This document shows, in pieces, positions 32,813 to 42,377 of a DNA stretch of 64,000 nucleotides. Origin of the DNA: Rohdeia mirabilis. Its GTDB lineage: Bacteria; Planctomycetota; UBA1135; GCA-002686595. The position numbers and the translations under genes were made by a program. Below the pieces are notes generated by a model that worked only from the letters and a program-made list of their open reading frames with translations, searched no databases and was not told where the DNA came from. The number at the start of each line of letters is the position of its first letter. Within the stretch, counting starts at the first letter, position 1. The stretch is taken from positions 3,472,001 to 3,536,000 of the forward strand of contig CP036290.1 in assembly GCA_007750655.1 (NCBI GenBank), given 5' to 3'.

Positions 32813-35800
32813 TCAGTCGTTCGCCGGCGGATCCACGTCGAGCGCACGTGCCCCGCGCGGCCCAGCGCCCGGCCCACCGTCGCGCGGCGCGAACATCTCG
32901 AGCGCCGGCGCGGAGCGGATGTGCAGGTCCTGCTGCGGGAACGCGATCTCGACGTCGTGCTTGCGGAACGTCGCGTCGATCTGCGTGTGGAGCGTGTCGA
33001 TCAGCTCGGGCCAGATGTCGCGCGAGGCGCAGAAGACGCGCAGCTCGAAGTCGAGCGAACTGGCGCCGAACGTGCGGAAGACGACCCGCGGGGACGGGTC
33101 CTTCAGGACGAAGTCGTTCGCCTGGGCGACCTCCATCAAGAGTCTGTGCGTGAGCTCCACGTCCGACCCGTAGGCGACGCCGACCGGAACGATCACGCGC
33201 GTGACCGGGTCCGACAGACTCCAGTTCACGATGCTCGACGTGATGAATTCCTTGTTCGGGACCAGCAACTCCTTGCGATCCCAGTCGAGGATCGTGGTCG
33301 CGCGCATGCGCAAGCGCGTCACGCGACCCTCCGTGCCACCCACCGTGACCACGTCGCCGACGCGGATGGGTCGCTCGATGAGGATGATGATGCCCGAGAC
33401 GAAGTTCGCGAAGATCTCCTGCAGTCCGAACGCGAGGCCGAAGGTCAACGCGGCCGCGAGCCACTGGATCTTCTCCCAGCTGATCCCGAGCGCCGTGAAC
33501 GTCGCACTCGTGCCGACCATCAGGATCAGGTAGCGACTCAAGGTCGCCAGTGCCGTGCGCGCACCGGAATCGAGTGGCAGCCGCTTGAGCAGGGTGATCT
33601 CGAGCAGGCCGGGCACGTTCTTCGCCCCCACCGTCGTGAGCACGACGACGACGAGAGCGAGCAAGAGGTCGGCCAGCGTGACCGCGTCGGCGGCGCCGCT
33701 CTCGGCCTGCGGAGCTTCTGTCTGTGATCCCGCCGACCCCGCGCCCTGGAGCAGAGCGGTCGTGGGGTTCGCCGGAAGGCCGCCGTCCTTCGTGGCGGGG
33801 GCTCCCTCGCTCGACCCGTTCGGCACCTCGGTGGGAGCCGCGGCGAACTCGACCGAGTCGGCCTCGCTCGAGATGTGTCCGAAGTTCGGCCACAGCTCGA
33901 CGCGATCGAGAACGGCGATCGCCGGCAGCCCCGCCGACCAGATGCCGTACAGGCCGAGCACCGTGCCCACGATGATCAGACTGCGGAAGAACTGCCGCGT
34001 CTGCGCATCGATCGCGGGCAGGTCGAGGTCCTCGTCGGCGAGCGCTCCGAGCTCGCGCGAGACCTCGCCCTCCTTCTGTGCTTCGGCCCGCGCCTGCGCA
34101 CGGGACTGCGCGCGTTCGACGGCCAGTCGCCGACGTGCGACGAACAGCCACCGCAGGAACAGCGCGCTCGCCAGCGTGACCACGAGACCCAGCACGAGCG
34201 ACAGTCGGAAGTACTCGTTGAGCTGCACCGCCGCGTAGCCGTACCCCAACAGGCTGAGCCCGACCCACGCGATCGGCCCCAGCAGCACCAGCGTCATCCA
34301 GAAGCGGCGGACGCGGACCTGGGTCGGATTCGACCCGTCGACGGACTCGAGCGTCCACAGGTCCAGGTCGCGGAAGCTGCGGCGCAACGCGACGAACATG
34401 AGGACCTGGGACGCGACGAACGCGATGCGTCCCGGCCCCTCCGACCAGGCCTCCTTGCCGACCGAGTCGAACGCGGCCGCGAGCGCCGCCAACAGCACGT
34501 ACGGAGGCCCGAGTCGCAGGACCCAACGTCGCACGATCTCGAGCTGGGACGCACGCCAGCGGAAGATCGTCTCACCGATCCCGCGTTTGCGCGCAGTCTC
34601 TCGCATCCCGATCAAGGCGACCATGAGCAGCGCGATGTGCTCGAAGGCGGCCGTGATCGCGAGCGAGCCGGCGGTCGCGTCGGGATCCTGACGTGCGAGC
34701 GACGCGACCGCCCAGACCGCGACCGGCAGCGGGACGACGACGGCGAGGAGCGCGGTCGTGGCCTTCACCGTGAGCAAGTGCCCATCGGTGCGGAACGAAC
34801 GCGACTCCTGTCCGAGTCGCAGGATCGTGGCCCGCATTCTTCGTGCGAGGAGCAACCAGACGAGTAGCACGAGGACCGCCAGCGCGGCGCGCGACGGCAG
34901 ACGTACCGCACCGCTCGCCACCGAACGCACGTACTCGGTCCACGTCGCGGGCGCGAGCAACCAGGTGATCGCCTCCACGTGCGCCTTGCCGTCGAGCGGG
35001 CCGTCGATCGATCCGCTGGGGAACCACAGGATGCGCTCGTCGATGTAGCGGCGGTACTCGCTCGCGCCCGTGACCACGCGCTCCTGGCGGTTCCCCTGTT
35101 CGATGAGCGCGACCAGCAGTTCACCCAGTTCACCGATCGAACGGTCCAGCAGCTCGCGTTGGCTGCGCACGAGTTCGAGCGCGATGCCCTCGAGCTCGTC
35201 GGCGCGCTGATCCCCGAGCGCGGACCGCATCCGCTCCATCAGCGCCTGGTGCCGCGCGCCGACGTTGCCGATCTCGTCCCGCTCCTCCTCCAGCTCGATC
35301 TGCAGCAACTGCCAACGCGAGAGCCGTCGGCGGCGGTCGGCCGCGTCGGCGTTCAAGTCGGAGTTGCTCGGCAACCACAGCGCATCGCGGCGCAACAGGT
35401 TGCCGATGCCTTCCGTGACGCCGCCCACCGCCACTTTGCGGCGCGTGGCCTGGGAGCGTCGGTCGATCTCGACCAGGAGGTCGGCCAACTGACGCTTGTC
35501 GCGCTCCGCCCTGTCGAGGCGAGCCGGGATCCCGTCCGGGCCACTGCGCAGGGCGGCGAGCTCCGCGTTGCGCGTCGCGATGACTCCGAGTTCCTCGAAC
35601 GCGCGCGACGCCTCGGCGCGGCGCTGCTCCGCCACACGCACGATCTCGGCCGCTTCGGCCTGGCGCCGCGCCGACGCACGCTCCTGCCACAGTTGCGCGA
35701 GCAGGTCCGCCCGGGCGACGTCGCTCTGCGCACGTCCGCGACGCAGCGGGAGGAGATCGCGTCGCGCCTCGTAGGAGGCGGCTTCGGCTTCGATCCGATC

Positions 35801-36451
35801 GATCCGCGCGCGCAGGTACAGGGCCTGGGCGTTCAGCGCCAGACTGCGTGCGGCGGCGAACTCGTCCGAACCCGATCCGCCCGCGGCCTGGGCCAGTTGC
35901 AGCTCGACCTCGGCCCGCTGCTCGGCCAGCTCGGCGAGCTCGACCGGGAACTGCTCGAGCTTGCGCTGGCGCTGGTTGAGCTCGTCGCTGAGCTCGGTGA
36001 GTCGAGCGCGCGCGGCCACGAGGTCGGCTTCCGCGCGCTGTTGGAGCTGCTCGAGATCGCGCAGCAGCGCCCCCTCGGGGATCGGGGGCTCGGAGGTGTC
36101 CGGCGGGCGCGCCAGCTCGTCGCCGAGCGCGATGATGCGTTCCGCCGCGGTTTCGGCCAGACGCCTGAACTCGACCGCCGCCGCGACCTCGACCGTCGCC
36201 GCCTCGACCTCGCGCGCCGCGCCGTCGAGCAACGCCGAAGCAGCCTCGGGCGGAGTCGCGGTCGAGGACAGCGTGGTGCGCTCGGCGGCGATGGCGGCGC
36301 GCAACTCGTCGAGCCGCAGCTGCGAGTCGGACGTGGCCGTCGGCGCGGGGGGCGGATCCTGGGCACGGACGAGCGCAGCGTTCGGAGCCGCGGCGAGGGC
36401 CAACAGCAGAACGAGACCCAGGCGGCGGACGCGAGCGAAGTGCGAGTTCAC
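32813..36451 (-). CDS. Large mechanosensitive channel, MscS superfamily (MscK/KefA-like)
   Basis: This 1212-residue protein starts at GTG 36451 with a signal peptide (residues 1-30, ending V-R-A-Q). Residues 40-430 are an extended periplasmic coiled-coil region. About 10 membrane segments lie between 500 and 960, broken by charged loops. The MscS pore and beta domain fill about 970-1190: G-L-A-F-G-L-Q-E-I-F-A-N-F-V-S-G, I-E-R-P-I-R-V-G-D-V-V, L-V-P-N-K-E-F-I-T-S-S-I-V-N-W and the late P-Q-Q-D-L-H motif. This is the layout of MscK/MscM-type channels that release solutes on membrane tension. It is divergent from the UGA-containing gene at 36546, with 94 bases between starts. Confidence 0.9.
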   Translation of the reverse strand: MNSHFARVRRLGLVLLLALAAAPNAALVRAQDPPPAPTATSDSQLRLDELRAAIAAERTTLSSTATPPEAASALLDGAAREVEAATVEVAAAVEFRRLAETAAERIIALGDELARPPDTSEPPIPEGALLRDLEQLQQRAEADLVAARARLTELSDELNQRQRKLEQFPVELAELAEQRAEVELQLAQAAGGSGSDEFAAARSLALNAQALYLRARIDRIEAEAASYEARRDLLPLRRGRAQSDVARADLLAQLWQERASARRQAEAAEIVRVAEQRRAEASRAFEELGVIATRNAELAALRSGPDGIPARLDRAERDKRQLADLLVEIDRRSQATRRKVAVGGVTEGIGNLLRRDALWLPSNSDLNADAADRRRRLSRWQLLQIELEEERDEIGNVGARHQALMERMRSALGDQRADELEGIALELVRSQRELLDRSIGELGELLVALIEQGNRQERVVTGASEYRRYIDERILWFPSGSIDGPLDGKAHVEAITWLLAPATWTEYVRSVASGAVRLPSRAALAVLVLLVWLLLARRMRATILRLGQESRSFRTDGHLLTVKATTALLAVVVPLPVAVWAVASLARQDPDATAGSLAITAAFEHIALLMVALIGMRETARKRGIGETIFRWRASQLEIVRRWVLRLGPPYVLLAALAAAFDSVGKEAWSEGPGRIAFVASQVLMFVALRRSFRDLDLWTLESVDGSNPTQVRVRRFWMTLVLLGPIAWVGLSLLGYGYAAVQLNEYFRLSLVLGLVVTLASALFLRWLFVARRRLAVERAQSRAQARAEAQKEGEVSRELGALADEDLDLPAIDAQTRQFFRSLIIVGTVLGLYGIWSAGLPAIAVLDRVELWPNFGHISSEADSVEFAAAPTEVPNGSSEGAPATKDGGLPANPTTALLQGAGSAGSQTEAPQAESGAADAVTLADLLLALVVVVLTTVGAKNVPGLLEITLLKRLPLDSGARTALATLSRYLILMVGTSATFTALGISWEKIQWLAAALTFGLAFGLQEIFANFVSGIIILIERPIRVGDVVTVGGTEGRVTRLRMRATTILDWDRKELLVPNKEFITSSIVNWSLSDPVTRVIVPVGVAYGSDVELTHRLLMEVAQANDFVLKDPSPRVVFRTFGASSLDFELRVFCASRDIWPELIDTLHTQIDATFRKHDVEIAFPQQDLHIRSAPALEMFAPRDGGPGAGPRGARALDVDPPAND

Positions 36452-36545
36452 CCCCTGAGTCTACGGCCCGGCGCCGGCCTATCCTCGGCGCGCCGCACCG
36501 CTCGGTCCGGCCGGCCGTCCCGCGCTCCCGAACGAGAACCCAGCC

Positions 36546-37958
36546 ATGTCGCTCGTCGATCACTCTGCCCTCCTCCCCGTCGCGACGCTGCTCGTCGCGG
36601 CGTTCGCGTTCGTCCCGTTCGCCCGCGCGCAGCGCGCGATCGACGTGGGTTCGAACCCTTGGAAGTCGGCGAACGCGGCGACACCCGAGTTGGGCGAGTT
36701 GCGGCTGCCGGACGTGCGCGACCTCACGCCGATCGATCTTGGGGACTTCAGGGGGAAGCCGCTGCTCCTGATCGAGTTCGCCAGCTGGTGAGCGGGCTGC
36801 CGACGCTCCGTGCCCGTGTGGCACGCGACGACGAAGGACCTGGTCGCGAACGGCGAGCTGGCGGTCGTGGCGATCGCGAGCGAGCAGCACCGTGAACGCA
36901 CCGCGCTCTGGGCGGACTGGCAGGGGATCGACTGGCCGATCCTGTGGGACCCGTTCAACCTGACGGGGTCCTTCGCGATCCCCAACGCGATCTTGGTCGA
37001 CGCGAGCGGGATCGTGGTCGCGACGGGCGTGCGAGCCGACGGCTTGGCGGCGGCTCTCGAAGGACTCGAGCCGGCCACCGCGATCGACACGCGCGAGGTC
37101 CCGCCGCCGCAGTTGGCGCAGCTCGACCGTCTGGCACCGGACGACCCCGAACGCCCGCTGTTCGAGGCCATCTCGCGCTGCCTGTGGAGCGGAGCGGCTC
37201 CGACCCAGGCGGACCTCGAGACCCTGCGCGCGGTCGCGAGCGGTGACGAACGGCGCGGCGACCAGGTCTTCTGGTCGGGCGTGGCCGAGCGCCTCGCCTA
37301 CGACACAGCCGGCGGCAGCGGCCCGGGGTTCGCGCGCGCGATCGCGGCCTGGCACGAAGCCTTCGCCCTCGTTCCGACCCAGTACATCTGGCGCCGCCGC
37401 ATCCAGCAGTACGGACCGCGCCTCGACCAGCCCTACGACTTCTACGCGTGGATACCGGAGGCGGTCGCGGCGAAGTTCCCGACGCCTGCTTCGGACGCGT
37501 CCGTCCCCTCGTTCTTCCTCACGCCGACCGAGCTGGCGCACGCGGCGCGCCGAGCGGACGAGCGCATCGAGACCCCAGGCGGGACGGCACTGGTGACCGA
37601 GTGGAACGACCCCTTCCTCGCGATCGAAGTCGTCGCCGTGCGGGGTACGGCCGCGGAGTCGAACACCGTGTGTGTGCACGTCGCGCTGCACGACCTCATG
37701 CACTGGCACGAAGAAGGCGGCAGCGGAATCCGGGACGACTCGTCCAACCCCGTGGCCATCGACGGTCACGTGGCAACGGTCGCGGAGGGACCGTGGAGCG
37801 GATCGGGCACCCTGCGCATCACACAGGACCTCCCCAGCACGCGCTGGGAGGACGATGCTCCCGTGCCCGCGCGACTCACGTACTGGTTCGACGTCCCGTC
37901 GGGAGAGCCGAGGTTCTTCGAGCGCTGGGTCGACCTGAAGGCCCTCGCTCGCCGCTGA
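36546..37958 (+). CDS. Exported thioredoxin-like selenoprotein candidate (W-U-A-G-C) with unknown C-terminal domain
   Basis: From ATG 36546, residues 1-29 form a signal peptide (core L-P-V-A-T-L-L-V-A-A-F-A-F-V, cleavage A-R-A). A thioredoxin fold follows: K-P-L-L-L-I-E-F-A-S-W, an in-frame TGA at 36789-36791 (codon 82), A-G-C-R-R-S-V-P-V-W-H, then L-A-V-V-A-I-A-S-E-Q and F-A-I-P-N-A-I-L-V-D-A-S-G with the cis-Pro. The TGA replaces the first Cys of C-x-x-C. Read as selenocysteine the product has 470 residues. After about residue 185 comes a 285-residue domain I do not recognise, with Trp-rich phrases and a late L-H-D-L-M-H-W-H-E-E stretch that could bind metal. It stands alone between the MscS gene (divergent) and a minus-strand gene (convergent, 3 bases apart). 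The paired case at 8529-9521 argues against a sequencing error. Confidence 0.78.
36789..36823 (+). promoter_or_regulatory. Possible SECIS stem-loop after the second UGA (weak)
   Basis: Starting at the UGA, two folds compete. In one, g-g-g-c (36794-36797) pairs with g-c-c-c (36812-36815) with a three-pair inner stem. In the other, t-g-c-c (36798-36801) pairs with g-g-c-a (36820-36823) around a-c-g/c-g-t and a 9-base apical loop. Neither is as good as the fold in the first gene, so this element is uncertain. Confidence 0.25.
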
Positions 37959-37961
37959 ACC

Positions 37962-38480
37962 TCAGGCGGGCGGTGCCATGCCCGCGTCCTCGAACAGCGC
38001 GCGGACGACGTCGCGCGGCACGGTCAGCGGGACGCCCTCGATCGAGAGGCGCACCATGGGCGCCCCGCGCAGGACACGCGGCAACCAGGAGGGCCCGGCT
38101 CCATCGCTCACCTCGTCGATCCGAACGTCGCTCCACGGCACGGCGAGCTGTGGATGGCCGGCGGAGAACAACCGATTGACCGAGAGGTGGAGGTGTTCGC
38201 CGTCCGACCCCATCCGCAGCACGCCCTTGTAGCGCGCGCCCTTGCGCATCTCCGCGTACCCCACGCGGCGCCAGCGACCCGGCGGGTCCACGCCGGCGCC
38301 GCGCCGGTAGGTCGCTCCGAGCGCTGCCCAGCCGCTCGTGCGGGAGATCATCGAGACGACGATGAACCACATCACGCCGAACGCGAACAGTGCCAGTGCA
38401 AAGAGGACGGCACCCACGGCGATGGCGCCGGCGGTCACCGCTCCGTCGATCGCACTTCCTTCGAGGTTCGTCGCCAGCAT
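37962..38480 (-). CDS. Hypothetical membrane protein
   Basis: I use ATG 38480 (172 residues); a TTG at 38498 would add six. One long hydrophobic stretch (about residues 12-45, A-I-A-V-G-A-V-L-F-A-L-A-L-F-A-F-G-V-M-W-F-I) could form one or two membrane segments. The remaining part is soluble, with R-W-R-R-V-G-Y-A-E-M-R-K-G and an aromatic P-W-S-D-V-R-I-D-E-V segment that looks like a PH-like beta barrel. It is convergent with the selenoprotein candidate (3 bases between stops) and lies 31 bases upstream of the next gene's transcript start region. No function is assigned. Confidence 0.55.
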   Translation of the reverse strand: MLATNLEGSAIDGAVTAGAIAVGAVLFALALFAFGVMWFIVVSMISRTSGWAALGATYRRGAGVDPPGRWRRVGYAEMRKGARYKGVLRMGSDGEHLHLSVNRLFSAGHPQLAVPWSDVRIDEVSDGAGPSWLPRVLRGAPMVRLSIEGVPLTVPRDVVRALFEDAGMAPPA

Positions 38481-38529
38481 GGCGCGAGGATGGCGCAACC
38501 GTGGCGCGCAGGCAACAGGCCCGCGACTC

Positions 38530-41100
38530 CTACCGCTTGCGCTTCGGCCGCCGCTCCGGCGTCGCGGTCAGCGGGTCCTCGGGCCAGGCGTGCCGCGGGT
38601 AGCGCCGCTTCAGCTCCCTGCGGACGTCGTGGTAGGCATTCGCCCAGAACGAAGCCAGGTCGTCGGTCACTTGCTGGGGCCGGTGGTTCGGCGCGAGCAG
38701 GTGGAACAGCACCTTGACGTTGCCGCCCGCCACCGACGGCGCGGAGCCGAGCCCGAACAGTTCCTGGATGCGCGCGGCGAGCACCGGCGGGCGGTCGCGC
38801 TCGTAGGCCAGCCGGATGCGCGAGCCGCTGGGCACCTGCACGTGGGAGGGCGCCAGCGAGTCGAGTTGGCGCTGTTGCTCGGGTGCGAGCTCCGCGCGCA
38901 GCCAGTCGAGCACCGGCGCGCGGCGCGTCTGGGCGAACGAGCGACAGCCCGCGGCGGCGCGCTCGGCCACCGCGCCGAGGAACGCGTCGTCGATCTCTGG
39001 CAGACCGAGATCCGGACGCCAGGCGCGCAGGCACTCGAGCCGCGCGAGCCAGTGCGCCACGTCGCGGTCGTCGAGGTCGAGCGCGCGCCGCGGCTGGGCC
39101 CGCGCCGCCGCTCCGATGACGCGGTCCAGATCGACCGCCTCCGCGCGACCGGCCGCTTCTCGCGTCGACAGGACGAGCCCGCGCCAGCGCTCCTCGAGCC
39201 GTTCGACCACGCGCTCGTTCGCGGCGTCGAAGTCGACCACGACCGCGGTCTCGAAGTGCTCGGGATCGAGCCACTCGCGCTCGACGATCGAGGCGAGGCG
39301 CACGCTGGGGTCGCTGCCCGCGCGGGTGCGCGCCGTCTCGATCGCGACGAACAGGTCCGGTTCGACGACGCCGCTCGTCGCTGCGAGCGTCACGCCACCG
39401 CCGGGCAGGTAGCGCGCGCCGGGTGAGCCTGGCTGCCGGCGCGCACACAGCCGGTCGGCGAACGCCGCCGCGAGCGCGCGCTCGAGATCGTGCACGTCCT
39501 CGTTCGCCGTCCGCGCCGCTCGCCGCCCGTCGCGCAGTCCGAGCGCGGACGACAGCAAGCGGTCGCGCACGGCCAGGACGCCGCGCGCCGGTCCCCGCCG
39601 CAGTTCGGGAACACCGGCCGGCAGCGGATCGCCGCGCTCGAACGCCACCAACGCGCGCGCCCTTTCGGCCACGTCGGACCCGTGCGGGAGCGGCGCGGGC
39701 ACGCGACCCTGCTCGACCAGGTGTGGCGGTACCCGCTCGAACGGATCGCGCTCGCTCAACAGCGCGGCTGCGGTCGCGGCGCCGATCGGACAGCCGAACT
39801 CCTCGCCGAACGCGAGCAGGGCCCCGAGCCTGGGATGCAGCGGCATGCGCGCGAGGCGCGTCCCGAAAGGCGTGATGCGTCCGGCGCGCAGCGCACCGAT
39901 CGTGTCGAGCAGCGCTTCGGCACCGCCCAGTGCCTCGGCCCGCGGCGCCTCGAACCAGGCGAAGGTGCGCGCGTTCACGCCCTGGGCCGCGAGAGTCAGG
40001 ACGGCGTCCGCGAGGTCGGTACGGTGCACCTCGGGCTCCTCGCGCTCGGGGAAGGCGCGCTCCTCCTGCGGCGTGAACAGACGCAGGCAACGACCCGGAG
40101 CCACGCGACCCGCACGGCCCTTGCGCTGTTCGAGCGACGCGCGCGAGGCCCGTTCGACGTCGAGTCGCGTCAGCCCGCGCTCGGGATCGAAACGCGCGCG
40201 ACGAACCTGACCCGTGTCGATCACGCGCGTGACCCGCGGCAGGGTGAGCGACGTCTCGGCCACGTTGGTCGCGAGGATCAGTTTGGGCCGCGGACCGTCG
40301 TCGAAGACCGCGTCCTGCTCGGCCGCCGAGAGTTCGCCGTAGAGCGGCACGACCTGCCAACCGCGGCGCTCGGCCAGCGGTCCGACGCGTTCCTGCGCGC
40401 GGCGGATCTCCCCCGCCCCCGGCAGGAACACGAGCGCGTCGCCCGTGTCGTCCTGGGGCAGGAGCCACTCGCGGACCGCGCGTTCGAGCGTGTCCGCGTC
40501 GCGCTCGCCCGCCAGGGCAGGCAGGTGTTCGACACGCACGTCGAAGGCGCGCCCCTCGGCCCGCAGCACCGGCGCGTCGCCCAGGAAGCGCGCGACCGGT
40601 TCGGCCGCGAGCGTCGCCGACATGCACAGGAGCTCGACTTCGAGGCCCAACTCGTCGCGCAGCTCGCGCAGCATGGCGAGCACGAGATCGGCCTCGAGAC
40701 TGCGCTCGTGGAACTCGTCGAGGATCACCGTCCGGGTCCCTTTCAGCTCGGGATCGCGCGCGAGCTCGGCCAGGAAGGAACCCGTCGTCGCGACGACCAG
40801 TCGCGTGTCGGCGCGCTCGACCTTCTCGAGTCGCACGCGGTAGCCGACCTCGGTGCCGACCTCGCAGCCGCGCTCGAACGCGATGCGCCGGGCCAGGGCG
40901 CGCGCGGCCACGCGGCGCGGCTGGAGCAACCAGACCCGTTCGCGCCCGCGGACTCCGTCGTCGAGCAACGCCGGCGCGACGCGCGTGCTCTTGCCCGAAC
41001 CCGTCGGCGCCACCAGCACCGCGCGACCGTGCTCGCGCAACGCGGCCCGGAGCGCGTCGAGGTGGGCGTCGACGGGGAGCGCCGCTGTGTGGTTCCTCAC
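38530..41100 (-). CDS. hrpB: ATP-dependent RNA helicase HrpB
   Basis: This 856-residue protein starts at GTG 41100. DEAH-family helicase motifs appear in order: A-P-T-G-S-G-K-S-T near residue 30, L-Q-P-R-R-V-A-A-R, D-E-F-H-E-R-S near residue 120 (DEFH in place of DEAH), C-M-S-A-T, and the later T-N-V-A-E-T-S-L and Q-R-K-G-R-A-G-R. The length and the C-terminal region (D-V-R-R-E-L-K-R-R-Y-P-R-H-A-W-P-E-D-P) match HrpB. It unwinds RNA with ATP; the exact cellular role in bacteria is poorly known. It starts 20 bases after the DUF3108 gene stop, so the two are likely co-transcribed. Confidence 0.92.
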   Translation of the reverse strand: MRNHTAALPVDAHLDALRAALREHGRAVLVAPTGSGKSTRVAPALLDDGVRGRERVWLLQPRRVAARALARRIAFERGCEVGTEVGYRVRLEKVERADTRLVVATTGSFLAELARDPELKGTRTVILDEFHERSLEADLVLAMLRELRDELGLEVELLCMSATLAAEPVARFLGDAPVLRAEGRAFDVRVEHLPALAGERDADTLERAVREWLLPQDDTGDALVFLPGAGEIRRAQERVGPLAERRGWQVVPLYGELSAAEQDAVFDDGPRPKLILATNVAETSLTLPRVTRVIDTGQVRRARFDPERGLTRLDVERASRASLEQRKGRAGRVAPGRCLRLFTPQEERAFPEREEPEVHRTDLADAVLTLAAQGVNARTFAWFEAPRAEALGGAEALLDTIGALRAGRITPFGTRLARMPLHPRLGALLAFGEEFGCPIGAATAAALLSERDPFERVPPHLVEQGRVPAPLPHGSDVAERARALVAFERGDPLPAGVPELRRGPARGVLAVRDRLLSSALGLRDGRRAARTANEDVHDLERALAAAFADRLCARRQPGSPGARYLPGGGVTLAATSGVVEPDLFVAIETARTRAGSDPSVRLASIVEREWLDPEHFETAVVVDFDAANERVVERLEERWRGLVLSTREAAGRAEAVDLDRVIGAAARAQPRRALDLDDRDVAHWLARLECLRAWRPDLGLPEIDDAFLGAVAERAAAGCRSFAQTRRAPVLDWLRAELAPEQQRQLDSLAPSHVQVPSGSRIRLAYERDRPPVLAARIQELFGLGSAPSVAGGNVKVLFHLLAPNHRPQQVTDDLASFWANAYHDVRRELKRRYPRHAWPEDPLTATPERRPKRKR

Positions 41101-41120
41101 CGGCGGCTCGCGCTCACGGG

Positions 41121-42344
41121 TCAGCCGCCCGAGCGCAGGTCGCGCACCGGCGTGCCGTCGTTCGACCGGTCGCGCGACTCCCCGCGAAAGGCGTCCTCGC
41201 CTTCCGATCCACCGCCCTGGGACGCGTCCTTCTCGACCGTTTCCTCTTCGTCGGTGTCCTTCTCTCCACCAGCCTCCTGCGCTTCCGCCTTCGCGGCCGC
41301 CTCGATCACGGCGGCGTCGGCGGGCGCGAACTCGGGCGGCGTTCCGGAGTACCCGGTCAGGAGCACCTGGAGGCCGACGTCGATCGGACCGGCGGGGACG
41401 CTGCCGCGCACGGCGATCGGGATACCGGTCGACGCCTCGACGAACATGCGGATGTGCCCGCGGATCCCGAACGGACCGCTGAAACCCTCGTCGGCGTCCT
41501 CGGGATCGGCCTCCTGACCGCGATCCGAGAGCAGGCGCGTGGCCAGGTGGACCTCGCGCACCCTGAACGTGCCGGCGGGAGTCTCCATGAAGCTCTCCGC
41601 GCCGAGGGTCAGCGCGGTCTCCCAGACTCGCTCCTTGTCGAGCGTGTTCAGCGTGGCGACGCGCCGGTCGTCGCGGATCATGCTGCGCACGACGTACGAG
41701 GCCCCCACCGTGTCGACCGTGCCGAACGGGACGTCGTACCACCGAGGGTCGCGCCAGATGCGCGTGCCCTTCGGAGCGCCGGTCCGCGTGTCGGTGCGGT
41801 ACGAGAGAACAGGATCGCTGCCTTCCTCGCGTACGCCGACGAGCAACTCGCGCCTGCGCTGTTCCGTGCCCGTCTGCGTGAAGCGGTGGACGAGCGACGG
41901 CCAGGCCTGGGGCTGGAACAGACTCTCGATGCGCGAGTCCATCGAGTACACGCCGTACTCGCCGAGGGCGCGCGCTTCGATCCAAGCGGTCTCGGCGCCT
42001 TCGACCTTCGGTGCGAACAACCCGGCCTGGAAGGGGCGCACCTCGCTCTTGAGCGACACGCGCCCCGCGTCCGCCTTGATGCCGATCACGTCCACGCGTG
42101 CGACGAACTCCAGCACCTCGCCACGCGGGACCAGGAGCGGCAGGTAGTCGTCGCCCAGGCGCACTTCGAAGGGCGGGCGGTAGGGCTCGGGCTCGTCGGC
42201 GGCGGATTCTTCGGCGGGCGTTCCCTCGGCCGGCTCCTGGAGCGGAGCCGCGAGTCCGAGACCGCCGAAGGTGGGAACACTGAGAGCGAAGGCCACGCTT
42301 GCGGTGGCGAAGGCTGCGAACGGACGGCGTGTGAACATCTTCAT
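41121..42344 (-). CDS. Exported DUF3108 domain protein
   Basis: This 407-residue protein has a signal peptide (residues 1-33), then a Glu/Ala/Pro-rich linker. The DUF3108 region (about 75-335) carries its usual phrases: L-V-P-R-G-E-V-L-E-F-V-A-R-V, Y-S-M-D-S-R-I-E-S-L-F, and late G-I-P-I-A-V-R-G-S-V-P near residue 330. The function of the family is unknown; it is beta-rich and periplasmic. The C-terminal 55 residues are charged and disordered. It lies 33 bases after the dehydrogenase gene and 20 before hrpB. Confidence 0.75.
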   Translation of the reverse strand: MKMFTRRPFAAFATASVAFALSVPTFGGLGLAAPLQEPAEGTPAEESAADEPEPYRPPFEVRLGDDYLPLLVPRGEVLEFVARVDVIGIKADAGRVSLKSEVRPFQAGLFAPKVEGAETAWIEARALGEYGVYSMDSRIESLFQPQAWPSLVHRFTQTGTEQRRRELLVGVREEGSDPVLSYRTDTRTGAPKGTRIWRDPRWYDVPFGTVDTVGASYVVRSMIRDDRRVATLNTLDKERVWETALTLGAESFMETPAGTFRVREVHLATRLLSDRGQEADPEDADEGFSGPFGIRGHIRMFVEASTGIPIAVRGSVPAGPIDVGLQVLLTGYSGTPPEFAPADAAVIEAAAKAEAQEAGGEKDTDEEETVEKDASQGGGSEGEDAFRGESRDRSNDGTPVRDLRSGG

Positions 42345-42377
42345 CCCTGCGGGTCGAGGCCGTCGGCGCCCGGCGAC

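Noticed and set aside
36789-36791. UGA read as Trp, as in some altered genetic codes
   Set aside because: TGA ends many normal genes in this window, and the residue after W in thioredoxins is Cys, not Trp.
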